A DNA stretch of 64,000 nt, from assembly GCF_025452195.1 (NCBI RefSeq), contig NZ_CP104971.1, forward strand, positions 496,001 through 560,000, written 5' to 3'. How positions within the stretch are numbered: the first letter of the stretch is position 1; every line of letters begins with the position of its first letter. The notes beneath the pieces are model-generated. The model saw only the letters and a list, made by a program, of their open reading frames with translations, ran no database searches and had not been told where the DNA came from. Below are positions 18,104-27,380 of the stretch, one piece after another. This DNA is from Phyllobacterium zundukense. Lineage in GTDB: Bacteria > Pseudomonadota > Alphaproteobacteria > Rhizobiales > Rhizobiaceae. The position numbers were made by a program, and so were the translations under genes.

Positions 18104-19330
18104 TTGAGTATTCGAGTATCGGAGCGTTCCGGCACGGGAGGATCCAGGCTGACGCTTCATCACGGTACCAATCAAAGTGGCATGCGCGATCACAATGAGC
18201 GTGTGGTGCTTTCGCTTCTGCGCCAGCACGGCAGCCTCGCCAAGACCGCTATCGCCCGCATGACCGGGCTTTCGGCGCAGACAAGCTCGATCATAATGCG
18301 CATGCTGGAGGCTGACGAACTTCTGTCGCGAGAGGAGCCGCTGCGCGGACGCATCGGCCAGCCATTGATCCCCATGTCGCTCAATCCGGAAGGCGCATTT
18401 TTCTTTGGGCTGAAGATCGGACGCCGCAGCGCCGACCTGGTGCTGATAGACTTTATCGGCCGTATTCGTTCCATGCTGCATATGCCTTACGATTATCCAA
18501 CGCCGGAACCGATCTTCAGCTTCGCTGCCACGGGCATGGCGCAGATGATGGAGGCGCTGACGCCAAAGCAGCGCGAACGGGTGGCGGGAATTGGCATTGC
18601 AGCCCCCTTCGAATTGTGGAAATGGGCCGATACGGTGGGTGCACCGCAGACGGTCATGGACGAATGGCGCGACTGCGATATTCGCGAAAAGGTCGCGGCG
18701 CTTTGTTCGTTTCCGGTTTATCTGCAGAACGACATGACCGCCGCCTGCGGCGCTGAACTTGTGTTCGGCCAGACCAAGGACGTCAATGATTTCGTCTATT
18801 TCTATATCGGTTCCTTTATCGGTGGCGGCATCGTCATCAGTGGTGGTCTCTACGCGGGACGGAGCGGCAATGCCGGTGCGCTGGGCTCGATGCCGGTGCC
18901 GGGACCGGACGGTAGCGCGCGGCAGCTGATCGACATCGCGTCGATCACCGCGCTGGAGCGGGATGTCACCGAGCTTGGCCGGGACCCCTCGCCGCTCTGG
19001 GCTTCGCCCGAAGACTGGGGCGAGATGGGCGCAGAGCTTGACGCATGGATCGAGCGTGCCGGCAGGGCGATCGCACAGGCCGTTATCGCGTCGTCCTCGG
19101 TAGTGGACTTCGAGGCGGCCATCATCGATGGCTGGATGCCGGCAAACGTACGGGCGCGCATTGTCGACGCGGTGCGCAGACATGTCGAGACATTCGATCT
19201 CGAAGGCATTCAATTGCCGGCGATCTTCGAAGGAACTGTCGGCATTCATGCACGAGCGCTCGGCGCTGCCAGCCTGCCGCTGTCGGACCGGTATCTTCTC
19301 GGACAGAAGCTTTTCAGGAAGGGCAATTAA
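18104..19330 (+). CDS. frcR: ROK-family transcriptional regulator FrcR
   Basis: A 408-residue repressor of the NagC/Mlc type. It has an N-terminal winged helix (about residues 27-85, including KTAIARMTGLSAQTSSIIM) and a C-terminal ROK sugar-kinase-like domain (GIGIAAPFELW, LQNDMTAAC, YIGSFIGGGIVISGGLYAG, GNAGALGS). I start it at a TTG (18104) preceded by GGGAGGACCAGG; the open frame continues upstream but overlaps the operator. It is divergent from frcBCA and is followed without gap by a mutarotase and a sugar kinase, so it probably controls both sides in response to a sugar or sugar phosphate. Confidence 0.88.
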   Translation: MSIRVSERSGTGGSRLTLHHGTNQSGMRDHNERVVLSLLRQHGSLAKTAIARMTGLSAQTSSIIMRMLEADELLSREEPLRGRIGQPLIPMSLNPEGAFFFGLKIGRRSADLVLIDFIGRIRSMLHMPYDYPTPEPIFSFAATGMAQMMEALTPKQRERVAGIGIAAPFELWKWADTVGAPQTVMDEWRDCDIREKVAALCSFPVYLQNDMTAACGAELVFGQTKDVNDFVYFYIGSFIGGGIVISGGLYAGRSGNAGALGSMPVPGPDGSARQLIDIASITALERDVTELGRDPSPLWASPEDWGEMGAELDAWIERAGRAIAQAVIASSSVVDFEAAIIDGWMPANVRARIVDAVRRHVETFDLEGIQLPAIFEGTVGIHARALGAASLPLSDRYLLGQKLFRKGN

Positions 19331-19777
19331 GTGTTGATCGGTATTCCGCCCATGCTCGGCCCTGAGCTCTTGGCGACATTGCGCGCCATGGGGCATGGCG
19401 ACGAGATCGCGCTTGTCGACGGAAATTATCCGGCGCTCGAGCACGCGCGGCGGCTGATCCGCGCCGACGGCCTGCCGCTGATCCCGTTGCTCGACGCCAT
19501 ATTGCAGGTGCTGCCGGTCGATGACTTCGTGCCGCAAGCGCTGTTTCGCGCCTCGGTGAAGGGCAATGCTCCGCTGGCCGATCCAGTCCACGTTGAAATG
19601 GAAGCGGTGTGCGCACAACGCGTGCCGGGCTTTGCGCTGGTTGCGCTCGATGGCGATAAGTTTTATGCGCGTGTGAAAAACGCCCACACCATCATTGCGA
19701 CGGGCGAGCCACGGCTTTATGCCAATATCATCATCCGCAAGGGTGTCATTTATCCAGGAAAAGAGATTTTGAAATGA
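19331..19777 (+). CDS. RbsD/FucU-family sugar mutarotase
   Basis: A 148-residue cytoplasmic protein of the RbsD/FucU family, which speeds anomer and ring-form exchange of sugars such as fucose or ribose. Recognisable parts are LGPELLATLRAMGHGDEIALVDGNYPA (His and Asp near the active site), a central VDDFVPQALFR and a C-terminal LYANIIIRKGVI. The GTG start directly follows the frcR stop and its end overlaps the next kinase gene by four bases. In this locus I infer it prepares imported fructose or a related sugar for the kinase. Confidence 0.88.
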   Translation: MLIGIPPMLGPELLATLRAMGHGDEIALVDGNYPALEHARRLIRADGLPLIPLLDAILQVLPVDDFVPQALFRASVKGNAPLADPVHVEMEAVCAQRVPGFALVALDGDKFYARVKNAHTIIATGEPRLYANIIIRKGVIYPGKEILK

Positions 19778-20709
19778 TTTTATGTTGCGGAGAAGCCCTG
19801 ATCGACATGCTGCAGCGGAAGAGCGATGCCGGAGAACCGGCCTTTGCACCCTATGTCGGCGGCGCCGTGTTCAATACTGCAATCGCGCTGGGACGGCTTG
19901 GCGTTCCGACTGAATTCTTCTCGGGGATTTCCTCTGACTTCTTCGGCCAGATGCTGCTGGACAGCCTGACCGCCAATCATGTCGGTACACATTATGCGCA
20001 TATTTCGCAGCTGCCCACTACGCTTGCCTTCGTGCGCCTGACCGATGGCCAGGCGAGCTATATGTTCTATGACGAGAACAGCGCGGGGCGCTCGCTGGCG
20101 ATCGAACACCTGCCAGCGCTCGATGACAATGTGACTGCCCTGCAGTTCGGCGCGATCAGCCTGATCCCGGAGCCATGCGGCTCGACCTACGAGGCGCTGA
20201 TGGCGCGCGAGCATGAAAAGCGCGTGATCATTCTCGATCCGAATATCCGGCCTGGGTTCATTCCCGACAAGGAGAAACATCTTGCGCGCATGCGCCGCAT
20301 GATCGCCATGACCGATATCGTCAAGATTTCCGACGAGGACATGCGCTGGTTCGGCGAGAGCGGCACCATGGACGAGATTGCCCGGCGCTGGATCGTCCCG
20401 GCCGATCAGCAGGGACCGAAGTTGATCCTCGTCACCCATGGTGCTGACGGCGTGACTGGCTATACCGCCGATCTTACGGTGCATGTCGCGGCGCAGCGCG
20501 TACCGGTCGTCGATACGGTTGGCGCCGGGGATACATTTACCGCGGGCGTTTTGACCTCGCTGCAAGAAGCAGGGGTGCTGGTGAAATCCGCCCTGACTAC
20601 CCTGACCGAAGCCCAGATCCGCGATGCATTGACCTTGGGTGTCAAGGCGGCGGCGGTGACAGTTTCGCGCGCTGGGGCCAATCCGCCGTGGCGGGAGGAA
20701 CTTCAATAA
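19774..20709 (+). CDS. PfkB-family sugar kinase, probable fructokinase
   Basis: A 311-residue carbohydrate kinase of the ribokinase/PfkB family. It has the first signature around VGGAVFNTAIALGRLGV (about residues 28-44) and the second one as DTVGAGDTFTAGV near 249, whose Asp is the catalytic base. ILDPNIRPGF is a fructokinase-like motif. It overlaps the mutarotase gene by four bases and is the last gene of the frcR unit; it faces vapC with a two-base gap. Fructose is the likely substrate given the locus; other ketoses or ribose are possible. Confidence 0.85.
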   Translation: MILCCGEALIDMLQRKSDAGEPAFAPYVGGAVFNTAIALGRLGVPTEFFSGISSDFFGQMLLDSLTANHVGTHYAHISQLPTTLAFVRLTDGQASYMFYDENSAGRSLAIEHLPALDDNVTALQFGAISLIPEPCGSTYEALMAREHEKRVIILDPNIRPGFIPDKEKHLARMRRMIAMTDIVKISDEDMRWFGESGTMDEIARRWIVPADQQGPKLILVTHGADGVTGYTADLTVHVAAQRVPVVDTVGAGDTFTAGVLTSLQEAGVLVKSALTTLTEAQIRDALTLGVKAAAVTVSRAGANPPWREELQ

Positions 20710-20711
20710 GC

Positions 20712-21110
20712 TCAGGCGATCTTTATATCGGTAAAGGGAAAATCGTTGCCCTTGCACAATAGCTGCAGGTCATGCGCCTTGGCGCAGGCATAGGCGAAGC
20801 AATCACCCATGTTGAGAGCGGCCTTGTGCCGCCCGCGACCAAAGGTATTGAAGGCCTGGACGGCATTCCTGCCGATGTCGGCGGTGATGTCCAGGACTCG
20901 TGCCTGAGTGGCGCTCATGAAGTCATCGACCATCTCCTGTGCCTCATCGATGGGACACACCCGTTTTCGGGCGAGGCCCGTCACGGCTTCATAGAGCGCC
21001 ATAGGTGAGACAAATACTGTCGAGGCTCCTGCCAGGCGAACCGCCAGCGACGAGGCATCAGCTTCTTCATCAAGGATGGAAATTATTGCGGATGCGTCGA
21101 CGAATATCAT
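20712..21110 (-). CDS. vapC: VapC-type PIN-domain toxin
   Basis: A 132-residue PIN-domain ribonuclease, the toxin of a VapBC module. The acidic Mg2+ site is recognisable: Asp5 in MIFVDASAI, Glu in ALYEAVTG, Asp in NMGDCFAYA and a late Asp in CKGNDFPFTDI. Its ATG overlaps the vapB stop by four bases, the usual arrangement with the antitoxin first. The length is normal and nothing is missing. Confidence 0.92.
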   Translation of the reverse strand: MIFVDASAIISILDEEADASSLAVRLAGASTVFVSPMALYEAVTGLARKRVCPIDEAQEMVDDFMSATQARVLDITADIGRNAVQAFNTFGRGRHKAALNMGDCFAYACAKAHDLQLLCKGNDFPFTDIKIA

Positions 21111-21346
21111 TCGTCACCGGAAAGCTCATCGAAAAACGCTTTATCCGCTTCAAGGCCAGTCTTCGGATAGGACCTGTAACGAGCGGATATCTCAGCCAAT
21201 TTTTCTATGAGCGGCGTCTTGTCCGCAATGCGATCATACTCATGTACGACGGCTTCGCGGATGGCCTCCGTCAGGCTGGTATTCTTCAGTTTTGCCAAGC
21301 GCCTGACGGCTTCGTCGGTCGCCTTGTCTTTTATGGAAAAGGCCAT
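21107..21346 (-). CDS. vapB: VapB-type antitoxin (Psk/Rv0623-like)
   Basis: A 79-residue antitoxin. Residues 1-40 (MAFSIKDKATDEAVRRLAKL, then SLTEAIREAV) look like the ribbon-helix-helix DNA-binding part of the Rv0623-type VapB family; the acidic C-terminus (KAFFDELSGDE) would wrap the PIN toxin. It is preceded by a perfect palindrome at 21359-21376, the probable autoregulatory operator. Confidence 0.88.
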   Translation of the reverse strand: MAFSIKDKATDEAVRRLAKLKNTSLTEAIREAVVHEYDRIADKTPLIEKLAEISARYRSYPKTGLEADKAFFDELSGDE

Positions 21347-21358
21347 TCTATATCTCCG

Positions 21359-21388
21359 CGTCTATACGTATAGACGAAACTGTCTATA
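21359..21388. promoter_or_regulatory. Palindromic operator of vapBC
   Basis: CGTCTATACGTATAGACG at 21359-21376 is a perfect 18-base palindrome, starting 13 bases upstream of the vapB start. A further half-site GTCTATA follows at 21382-21388. This is the expected place for VapB or VapBC autoregulation. Confidence 0.7.
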
Positions 21389-21423
21389 AAATGAGCGTTT
21401 CCCCTATCAAATGCAAGACCCTA

Positions 21424-23025
21424 TCACTCGAGATCGAACGCAGCTGCCATAAGCGTCTTGGTATAGGTGTCGTGCGGCGTATCGAAGATATCCTCCGTTT
21501 CGCCTTCCTCGACGATCTTGCCGTTCTTCATCACGATCACATAATCCGACATCGCTTTGATGACCGCGAGATCGTGGCTGATGAAGATGTAGGAGAGGCC
21601 ATGTTTTTCCTGCAAATCGCGCAGGAGCTCGATCACCTGTCCTTGCACCGATCTGTCCAGCGCTGACGTTGGCTCATCGAGGATGACGACTTTCGGCTTC
21701 AGGATCATGGCGCGGGCGATGGCGATGCGCTGACGCTGACCGCCGGAAAACTCATGCGGATAGCGGTTGCGCGCGGCCGGATCGAGCCCGACCTCCTTGA
21801 GCGCCGCGATGGCGCGCTTGTCCCGTTCGGCACGTGACAATTGCGGCTCGTGGATACGCAGACCTTCGGTGATGATCTCACCGACAGTCTGCCGCGGCGA
21901 CAAGGATCCATAGGGGTCCTGGAACACCAGCTGCAATTCCTTGCGCAGTGGCCGCATGGCCGAGCGGTCGAAATTCGAGATGTTCTTGTCGCCGAAATGA
22001 TAGTGGCCGCTGCTTGGCAGAAGCCGCAACAGCGCCCGCCCGAGTGTCGATTTGCCGGAACCGGATTCGCCGACGATGCCGATGGTCTGTCCGCGTTTCA
22101 GCCGGACCGTAACGCCATCGACGGCCCGAAAAAGCTTGGTAGCCCTGGTGAAGAACCCGCCGCCAATGGCGAAGTCCACCGCCACATTGCGGCCCTCGAG
22201 GATGATGGGCGCGCTGTCCTCCGGCGGCTCCTTGGTACCGCTCGGCACGGCATCGATCAGCATCCTGGTATAGTCTTCCTTTGGATGCTCGAATATTTGC
22301 TCGATATTGCCACGCTCCACGACTTCGCCGCGACGCATGACGATGACGCGATCGGCGAAATGTTTTACAATGCCGAGATCGTGGGTGATGAGCACGATCG
22401 CCATGCCAAAACGCTTCTGCAGTTCTCGCAGCAGATCGAGGATCTGCGCCTGGATGGTCACATCGAGAGCCGTGGTGGGCTCATCGGCGATGAGAAGATC
22501 CGGCTCATTGGCGAGCGCCATGGCGATCATGACACGCTGGCGCTGGCCGCCGGACATTTCGTGCGGATAGGAATTGATGCGGCGCTCGGGATCAGGAATC
22601 CCGACGAGCTTGAGCAATTCAAGCACGCGCACCTTCGCCTGTTTGAAGCTCACCCCCTTGTGATGGACGATGGGCTCGGCGATCTGCCGCCCGATCGTAT
22701 AGAGCGGATCGAGCGAGGTCATCGGCTCCTGGAAGATCATTGTGATCTTGGCGCCGCGCACCTCGTTCAAGCCCTTGAGCGGCAGACCGATCAGCTCCCG
22801 GCCGCGATATTTGGCCGAGCCGGTAACGCGCCCATTGTTGGCCAGGAGGCCCATGATACCCATCATGGTCTGGCTCTTGCCGGAGCCGGATTCGCCCACG
22901 ACTGCAAGCGTCTCGCCCGGCTTTACATCGAGATCGATGCCTTTGACGGCCTTGACGTCGCCGTCCGGCGTGGTGAAGTCGACCTTGAGGCCGCGTACGG
23001 ACAATACATTGGCTTGCATATCCAT
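21424..23025 (-). CDS. Peptide ABC transporter, fused dual ATP-binding protein (YejF/OppDF-like)
   Basis: A 533-residue ATPase with two complete nucleotide-binding domains in one chain, equal to OppD joined to OppF. Each half has Walker A GESGSGKS, a signature (MSGGQRQR and FSGGQRQR) and Walker B (LLIADEP and VVILDEP). The oligopeptide/dipeptide C-terminal extensions are seen between the halves and at the end. The start at 23025 follows the permease stop by one base; the open frame further upstream lies inside the permease gene. It is the last gene of the importer operon. Confidence 0.92.
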   Translation of the reverse strand: MDMQANVLSVRGLKVDFTTPDGDVKAVKGIDLDVKPGETLAVVGESGSGKSQTMMGIMGLLANNGRVTGSAKYRGRELIGLPLKGLNEVRGAKITMIFQEPMTSLDPLYTIGRQIAEPIVHHKGVSFKQAKVRVLELLKLVGIPDPERRINSYPHEMSGGQRQRVMIAMALANEPDLLIADEPTTALDVTIQAQILDLLRELQKRFGMAIVLITHDLGIVKHFADRVIVMRRGEVVERGNIEQIFEHPKEDYTRMLIDAVPSGTKEPPEDSAPIILEGRNVAVDFAIGGGFFTRATKLFRAVDGVTVRLKRGQTIGIVGESGSGKSTLGRALLRLLPSSGHYHFGDKNISNFDRSAMRPLRKELQLVFQDPYGSLSPRQTVGEIITEGLRIHEPQLSRAERDKRAIAALKEVGLDPAARNRYPHEFSGGQRQRIAIARAMILKPKVVILDEPTSALDRSVQGQVIELLRDLQEKHGLSYIFISHDLAVIKAMSDYVIVMKNGKIVEEGETEDIFDTPHDTYTKTLMAAAFDLE

Positions 23026-23026
23026 C

Positions 23027-24166
23027 TCAGCGGTCCTTCGGGTCGAGTGCATCGCGCAAGCCATCGCCGATGAAATTCAGCGAGAACAGCGTAACGACGA
23101 AGAAGATGGCGGGGAAAATCAGATACCATGGCGACGACTGCATCTTGTCGGCACCTGCCGAGATCAGTGCGCCCCAACTGGTGAGCGGCTCCTGGACGCC
23201 GAGCCCGAGGAAGGAGAGGAAGCTTTCGAGCAGGATCACTTTCGGTACCACTACCGTGACGAAGATAACCACAGGTCCAATCGTATTCGGAATGATGTGA
23301 CGGCGGATGATCTGCCAGTCCGTCAAACCGAGGGCCTGCGCCGCGCCGATGAATTCACGCCGTTTCAGGGCTAGCGTCTGGCCACGCACGATACGGGCCA
23401 TGTCCAGCCATTCGACAGCGCCGATCACGAGAAAGATCAGAATGAAACTCCGGCCGAAAAACACCACCAGAACCACAACAAGAAAGACGAATGGCAGCGA
23501 ATAGAGGATTTCTATGAGACGCATCATGACATTGTCGACCCGGCCGCCCAGATAGCCGGATATGGCGCCATAGATGACGCCGATGAACAGCGATACGAGG
23601 CTGGCGAGACAGCCGATCGTCAGCGAGATTTGCCCGCCGAGCATGACACGGGCCATCAGGTCGCGGCCATTTTGGTCGGTGCCAAAAAGGAAATATTCGC
23701 GCTTGACGTCGCCCGTCAATTTGAGTGTCTTGCCGTCCTCTTCGGTGGCGGTGACCTGTGTATTGTCGAACTCGTTGGCGCGGTCGAAATAGCGGGTCGA
23801 GCGCGGATCGATGGCCTTGTCCGCGTGGATCGTCGCGGTAAACGTATTGCCATCCACCGCAAACTCACGGAGTTCAACGCGGGCCCGATCGGCAACACCC
23901 TTGATCACGTCGCCGAGAGTGTCGGCCCTGGGCAAGGGCTCCAGGCTTGGCGGGACGTTGACGTAGGACGGGAAAACCTCGTCATATTTATGACTGATGA
24001 CGTAGGGTCCGAAGAAGGAGAACAGGGTGATCAGCAACAGCACCACGCAGCCGGCCATGGCTGCATAGTTGCGGCGGAAGCGGATAACTGCGAGCTGGAA
24101 CAGGCTGCGCCCTTTGGATTCTTCAGGCGGGATGATTGTGGTGGGGATACCGCTCAGATCAGTCAT
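23027..24166 (-). CDS. Peptide ABC transporter permease (OppC-like)
   Basis: A 379-residue DppC/OppC-family permease. After the first helix (about 35-58) there is an unusually long periplasmic segment of some 110 residues before DQNGRDLMARVMLGG, then five helices with the coupling loop KRREFIGAAQALGLTDWQIIRRHIIPN. The long segment is known from some alphaproteobacterial OppC proteins and may touch the binding protein. The start at 24166 overlaps the oppB gene by eight bases. The substrate is likely an oligopeptide but cannot be proved. Confidence 0.9.
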   Translation of the reverse strand: MTDLSGIPTTIIPPEESKGRSLFQLAVIRFRRNYAAMAGCVVLLLITLFSFFGPYVISHKYDEVFPSYVNVPPSLEPLPRADTLGDVIKGVADRARVELREFAVDGNTFTATIHADKAIDPRSTRYFDRANEFDNTQVTATEEDGKTLKLTGDVKREYFLFGTDQNGRDLMARVMLGGQISLTIGCLASLVSLFIGVIYGAISGYLGGRVDNVMMRLIEILYSLPFVFLVVVLVVFFGRSFILIFLVIGAVEWLDMARIVRGQTLALKRREFIGAAQALGLTDWQIIRRHIIPNTIGPVVIFVTVVVPKVILLESFLSFLGLGVQEPLTSWGALISAGADKMQSSPWYLIFPAIFFVVTLFSLNFIGDGLRDALDPKDR

Positions 24167-25082
24167 GGCGAACCCTCGGGTCAAGAAGGCCGTAGAGAAT
24201 ATCGACCAGAAGATTGAAGACGATGACGAAGATCGCGACGAGAACGACAGTTCCCATGACCAGCGTATAATCGCGATTGATAGCGCCCAGGACGAAATAT
24301 CGACCAACGCCGGGAATGGTGAAAATCGATTCAACGACGGCAGAACCCGTCAACAGCGCCGCGGCGCACGGCGCAAGATACGACACCACCGGAAGCAGCG
24401 CACCCCGCATGGCGTGGGTGATGACGACCACGCGTGGCGGCAGTCCATAGGCGCGTGCGGTGCGGATGTGATCCGTGTGCAGCCCCTCGATCATCGAGCC
24501 GCGCGTCAGCCTTGCAAAGACGGCGAGCTGCGGCAGGGCAAGGGCAATCATCGGCAGGATGAGAAAGCGCCAGGAGCCGTCACCCCAGCCACCTGCGGGC
24601 AGCAACGACAGCAGCACGGCGAAAACCAGCGTGAGGACCGGACCGACAACGAAGTTCGGCACCGTAACGCCGACTGTTGCGATGGACATGATGAGGAAAT
24701 CGAGAAAACTGTTTTGCCGGAGGGCGGCAATCGTGCCGATAAACACGCCGCCAAAAAGCGCCAGCAACAGCGCGTAGGAACCGAGCGTGATCGAGTATGG
24801 CAAACCCTTGCCGATCAGTTCAGCGATCGTGTTGTCCTTGTAGATGTAGCTCGGGCCAAAATCGCCGGTGACCGCATTCTTCAGATATTGCAGATACTGG
24901 TTCCACAGCGGCTGATCGAGATGGTAGGCCTTCATCAGGTTTTCCATCGTCGCCGGCGGCAGCGGCCGTTCCAGATTGAAGGGGCCTCCTGGCGCAAAAC
25001 GCATGAGGAAGAAGGATAGCGTGACGACAATGAACAGCGTCGGCACTGCACTCGCCAAGCGGCGAAGGACAAAATGGAACAT
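24159..25082 (-). CDS. Peptide ABC transporter permease (OppB-like)
   Basis: A 307-residue DppB/OppB-family permease with six helices. It starts MFHFVLRRLASAVPTLFIVV, the classic first helix of the family, and carries the coupling loop RTARAYGLPPRVVVITHAMR with the EAA-like pattern. It follows the binding protein gene after a 238-base spacer that contains a strong hairpin (25282-25312) and no other gene. Confidence 0.92.
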   Translation of the reverse strand: MFHFVLRRLASAVPTLFIVVTLSFFLMRFAPGGPFNLERPLPPATMENLMKAYHLDQPLWNQYLQYLKNAVTGDFGPSYIYKDNTIAELIGKGLPYSITLGSYALLLALFGGVFIGTIAALRQNSFLDFLIMSIATVGVTVPNFVVGPVLTLVFAVLLSLLPAGGWGDGSWRFLILPMIALALPQLAVFARLTRGSMIEGLHTDHIRTARAYGLPPRVVVITHAMRGALLPVVSYLAPCAAALLTGSAVVESIFTIPGVGRYFVLGAINRDYTLVMGTVVLVAIFVIVFNLLVDILYGLLDPRVRHD

Positions 25083-25281
25083 CGAGTTTAACTCTTCCTG
25101 TTGACGTGCCCGTCAGGGTCCTGACCCTAGGCGCGCTCACACGATAATCCCCAGAGAACTGCGTTCCGTTGCAAACTTCAAGAACTTCCATTCGCCCGTC
25201 TCATGACGAGAGGGGGCGGGAGAATATTCTTGATCTGATTTGTCTGGCGGAAAGCGAAAACATGGGGCCTGAGCATGTGAA

Positions 25282-25312
25282 ATGCGCAACCCGGATAATC
25301 CGGATTGCGCAT
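25282..25312 (-). terminator. Hairpin between oppA and oppB, possible attenuator
   Basis: A 31-base almost perfect palindrome (ATGCGCAAcCCGGAT / ATCCGGATTGCGCAT) starts nine bases after the oppA stop codon. There is no run of T after it in the leftward direction, so it is more likely an mRNA-protecting or partly terminating stem-loop that lets oppA be made in excess than a full terminator. Confidence 0.5.
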
Positions 25313-25320
25313 GTTCGTTC

Positions 25321-26919
25321 TTATTCCTTGATGCTCAGATACTTGCTCAGATGTTCGTTGTTACCGTTGTCGCCCCAGCCTTGAACCTTGTCGGCGACGA
25401 GCCAGAAATTGGCGTCGTTGACCAGCGGAGCAATCGGCTGGTCGCGCATTAGCAGAGCTTCGGCTTCGTGCAGGATCTTCGAGCGGGCTGCCGGGTCGCG
25501 TTCCTCGTAGGATTTCTTCATCAGCGCATCGAATTCCGGATTTTCATAGTGTCCGTAATTGAAGGTCTTGTTGCTGCTGACATTAAGGTTGAGGAAGTTT
25601 TCGGCATCAGCATAGTCGGCAGTCCAGCCGGCGCGCGCGACATTGAATTTTCCGCCTTCCTGCAGGTAGGCGTAATGGGCGCTGATGTCGAGATTCGTCA
25701 ACGTTACATTGGCACCGAACGTCTTCTTCCACATGTCGGCAACGGCGGTTGCTGCCTTCTGGTGGTTCGGATTGGTGTTGTAGCGGATTTCGATATTCAA
25801 AGGCTTGCCGCCTTCGCCATATCCGGCTTCCTTCATCAGCTCCACTGCTTTGTCTTCACGATCAAGCTGGGACATGCTGGCAAAATCGGCCTTCGAGGGT
25901 TCACCATAGTTTTCGAGACCCGGAGGAACGAGCGAGTAGATCGGCATTTTCGAGTCGTTGAAAATATCGTGCGAGAGGAATTCGCGATCGACCGACATGG
26001 AAAGTGCGCGACGAACACGGACATCGTTGAAAGGCTCGGTGCGTGTATCGAAAGGATAGTAGTATGTGGCGAAGGCAGGTGTCACATGAACCTGTTTTGC
26101 ATTCGCCTTGCGCAAGCGGTCGATCTGATCGGTGGAGAAGTTATAGACGAGGTCGAGTTCACCGGCTTCATAACGGCGGACAGCGGCAGCCTGGTCTTCC
26201 TGCGGGTAGAAGATGACCTTGTCGAGCTTGACGTTGGCGGCGTCCCAGTAGTTTTCGTTCTTGAGCACGGTCAGGTGATCGTTCGGCACGTGTTCGGTAA
26301 GCTTGAACGCGCCATTGCCAACGAGCTTGCCCGGCTTGACGAAATCAGCGCCGTTCTTTTCGAAGCTTGCCTTGTTGATCGGGAGCGCTGTCTGGTGCGA
26401 CAGAAGTTCGATGAAGAAGGGGGTCGGGCGCTCCAGCGTGATCTCGAGCGTCTTGTCGTTGATTGCCTTCATGCCAAGCTGATCGACGGGAACTGTCCCC
26501 TTGTTGATCGCTTCGGCATTCTTGATGGGATAGAGAATGTTCGCATAGCCGGCTGCGGTCTTCGGATCTTCGACGCGGCGCATTGAGAAGATGAAGTCTT
26601 CGGCAACCACTGGCGATCCATCGGACCACTTGGCATTATCGCGGATCTTGAAGGTGTAGACGGTGCCGTCATCGGACACGGTCCAGCTTTCGGCTGCGCC
26701 CGGCACGATCTTGCCGTTCGCATCGTAGACGGTCAGGCCCTCATAGAGGTCCTTAACGATGAAAGCTTCGATATCGATGGAAGTCTGCGACTGGTCGAGG
26801 GTCTGCGGCTCGCCGCTATTGCCACGATGGAGCACCATTTCGGCCAAGGCGGGGCTTGCGCCCAACATCAGCGATCCGAGCAGCAATGCCGCACGGAGAT
26901 TGAGTTTCATTAAGGTCAT
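25321..26919 (-). CDS. Peptide ABC transporter substrate-binding protein (OppA-like)
   Basis: A 532-residue periplasmic binding protein of solute-binding family 5. It has a signal peptide of about 26 residues (LLLGSLMLGASPALA), then GNSGEPQTLDQSQTS, the family signature region YEGLTVYDANGKIVPGAAESW in pieces, and a C-terminal half with NTNPNHQKAATAVADMWKK. The ATG at 26919 has an AAGGAA site nine bases upstream, better than the ATG three codons later. First gene of the oligopeptide importer operon. Confidence 0.92.
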   Translation of the reverse strand: MTLMKLNLRAALLLGSLMLGASPALAEMVLHRGNSGEPQTLDQSQTSIDIEAFIVKDLYEGLTVYDANGKIVPGAAESWTVSDDGTVYTFKIRDNAKWSDGSPVVAEDFIFSMRRVEDPKTAAGYANILYPIKNAEAINKGTVPVDQLGMKAINDKTLEITLERPTPFFIELLSHQTALPINKASFEKNGADFVKPGKLVGNGAFKLTEHVPNDHLTVLKNENYWDAANVKLDKVIFYPQEDQAAAVRRYEAGELDLVYNFSTDQIDRLRKANAKQVHVTPAFATYYYPFDTRTEPFNDVRVRRALSMSVDREFLSHDIFNDSKMPIYSLVPPGLENYGEPSKADFASMSQLDREDKAVELMKEAGYGEGGKPLNIEIRYNTNPNHQKAATAVADMWKKTFGANVTLTNLDISAHYAYLQEGGKFNVARAGWTADYADAENFLNLNVSSNKTFNYGHYENPEFDALMKKSYEERDPAARSKILHEAEALLMRDQPIAPLVNDANFWLVADKVQGWGDNGNNEHLSKYLSIKE

Positions 26920-27380
26920 TTTTCTGTTCCTTCCCCTCTAAGAGAATTGCGAAGGCATGAACAAAGGCCAAAAAATGGCCAAACGCAAGCAGGGGCTAAT
27001 GCTTTCGTAGTAATATTTTTTCGAAGAGGGGATTACGGTAACGTCAACGAATTGTTGCACTATATGGACCAAAGCGAGATTTAGCGCCGTTTTTGGCTTG
27101 AAATGCGGCATTCTCGACTCGTATGACAGTCATATCGGAATTTGTGGAAAACCCGGCTGGAACACCTAATGACTGGACGCAGGGGCCGACGAGGGCATTC
27201 TCGGTGGCGCCGTGCACCGGAGCGTCTTGGGGGCTGGCGAGCAGCCACTGAAAATCAAGATTCCAGTAAAAATTATTGTATGGAGAACTATTACAATATT
27301 GCTTTTCGTTGCCGGAAACAGTTTTCTGTCGTCTGCCTCGGATCGATGCGTCTGTTTAATTCATATTGAAAGCGATTTAC
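26920..27380. other. Intergenic region without a supported gene
   Basis: This 460-base stretch separates the divergent oppA and TPR/protease genes. I see only small open frames without family content, a short palindrome ATGACAGTCAT at 27123-27133 and a GGCCA-TGGCC hairpin at about 26968-26982. The A+T-rich part near 27000-27060 probably holds the oppA promoter, but no clear -35/-10 pair stands out. Confidence 0.5.

Noticed and set aside
18041..19849. A 600-codon open frame opposite frcR.
   Set aside because: Its content is the reverse of frcR and the mutarotase gene; frcR has clear family features and a good start.
27142..27369. A 75-codon open frame and a second one with a signal-peptide-like stretch before the protease gene.
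   Set aside because: Neither has a ribosome site or family features, and they overlap each other in different frames.
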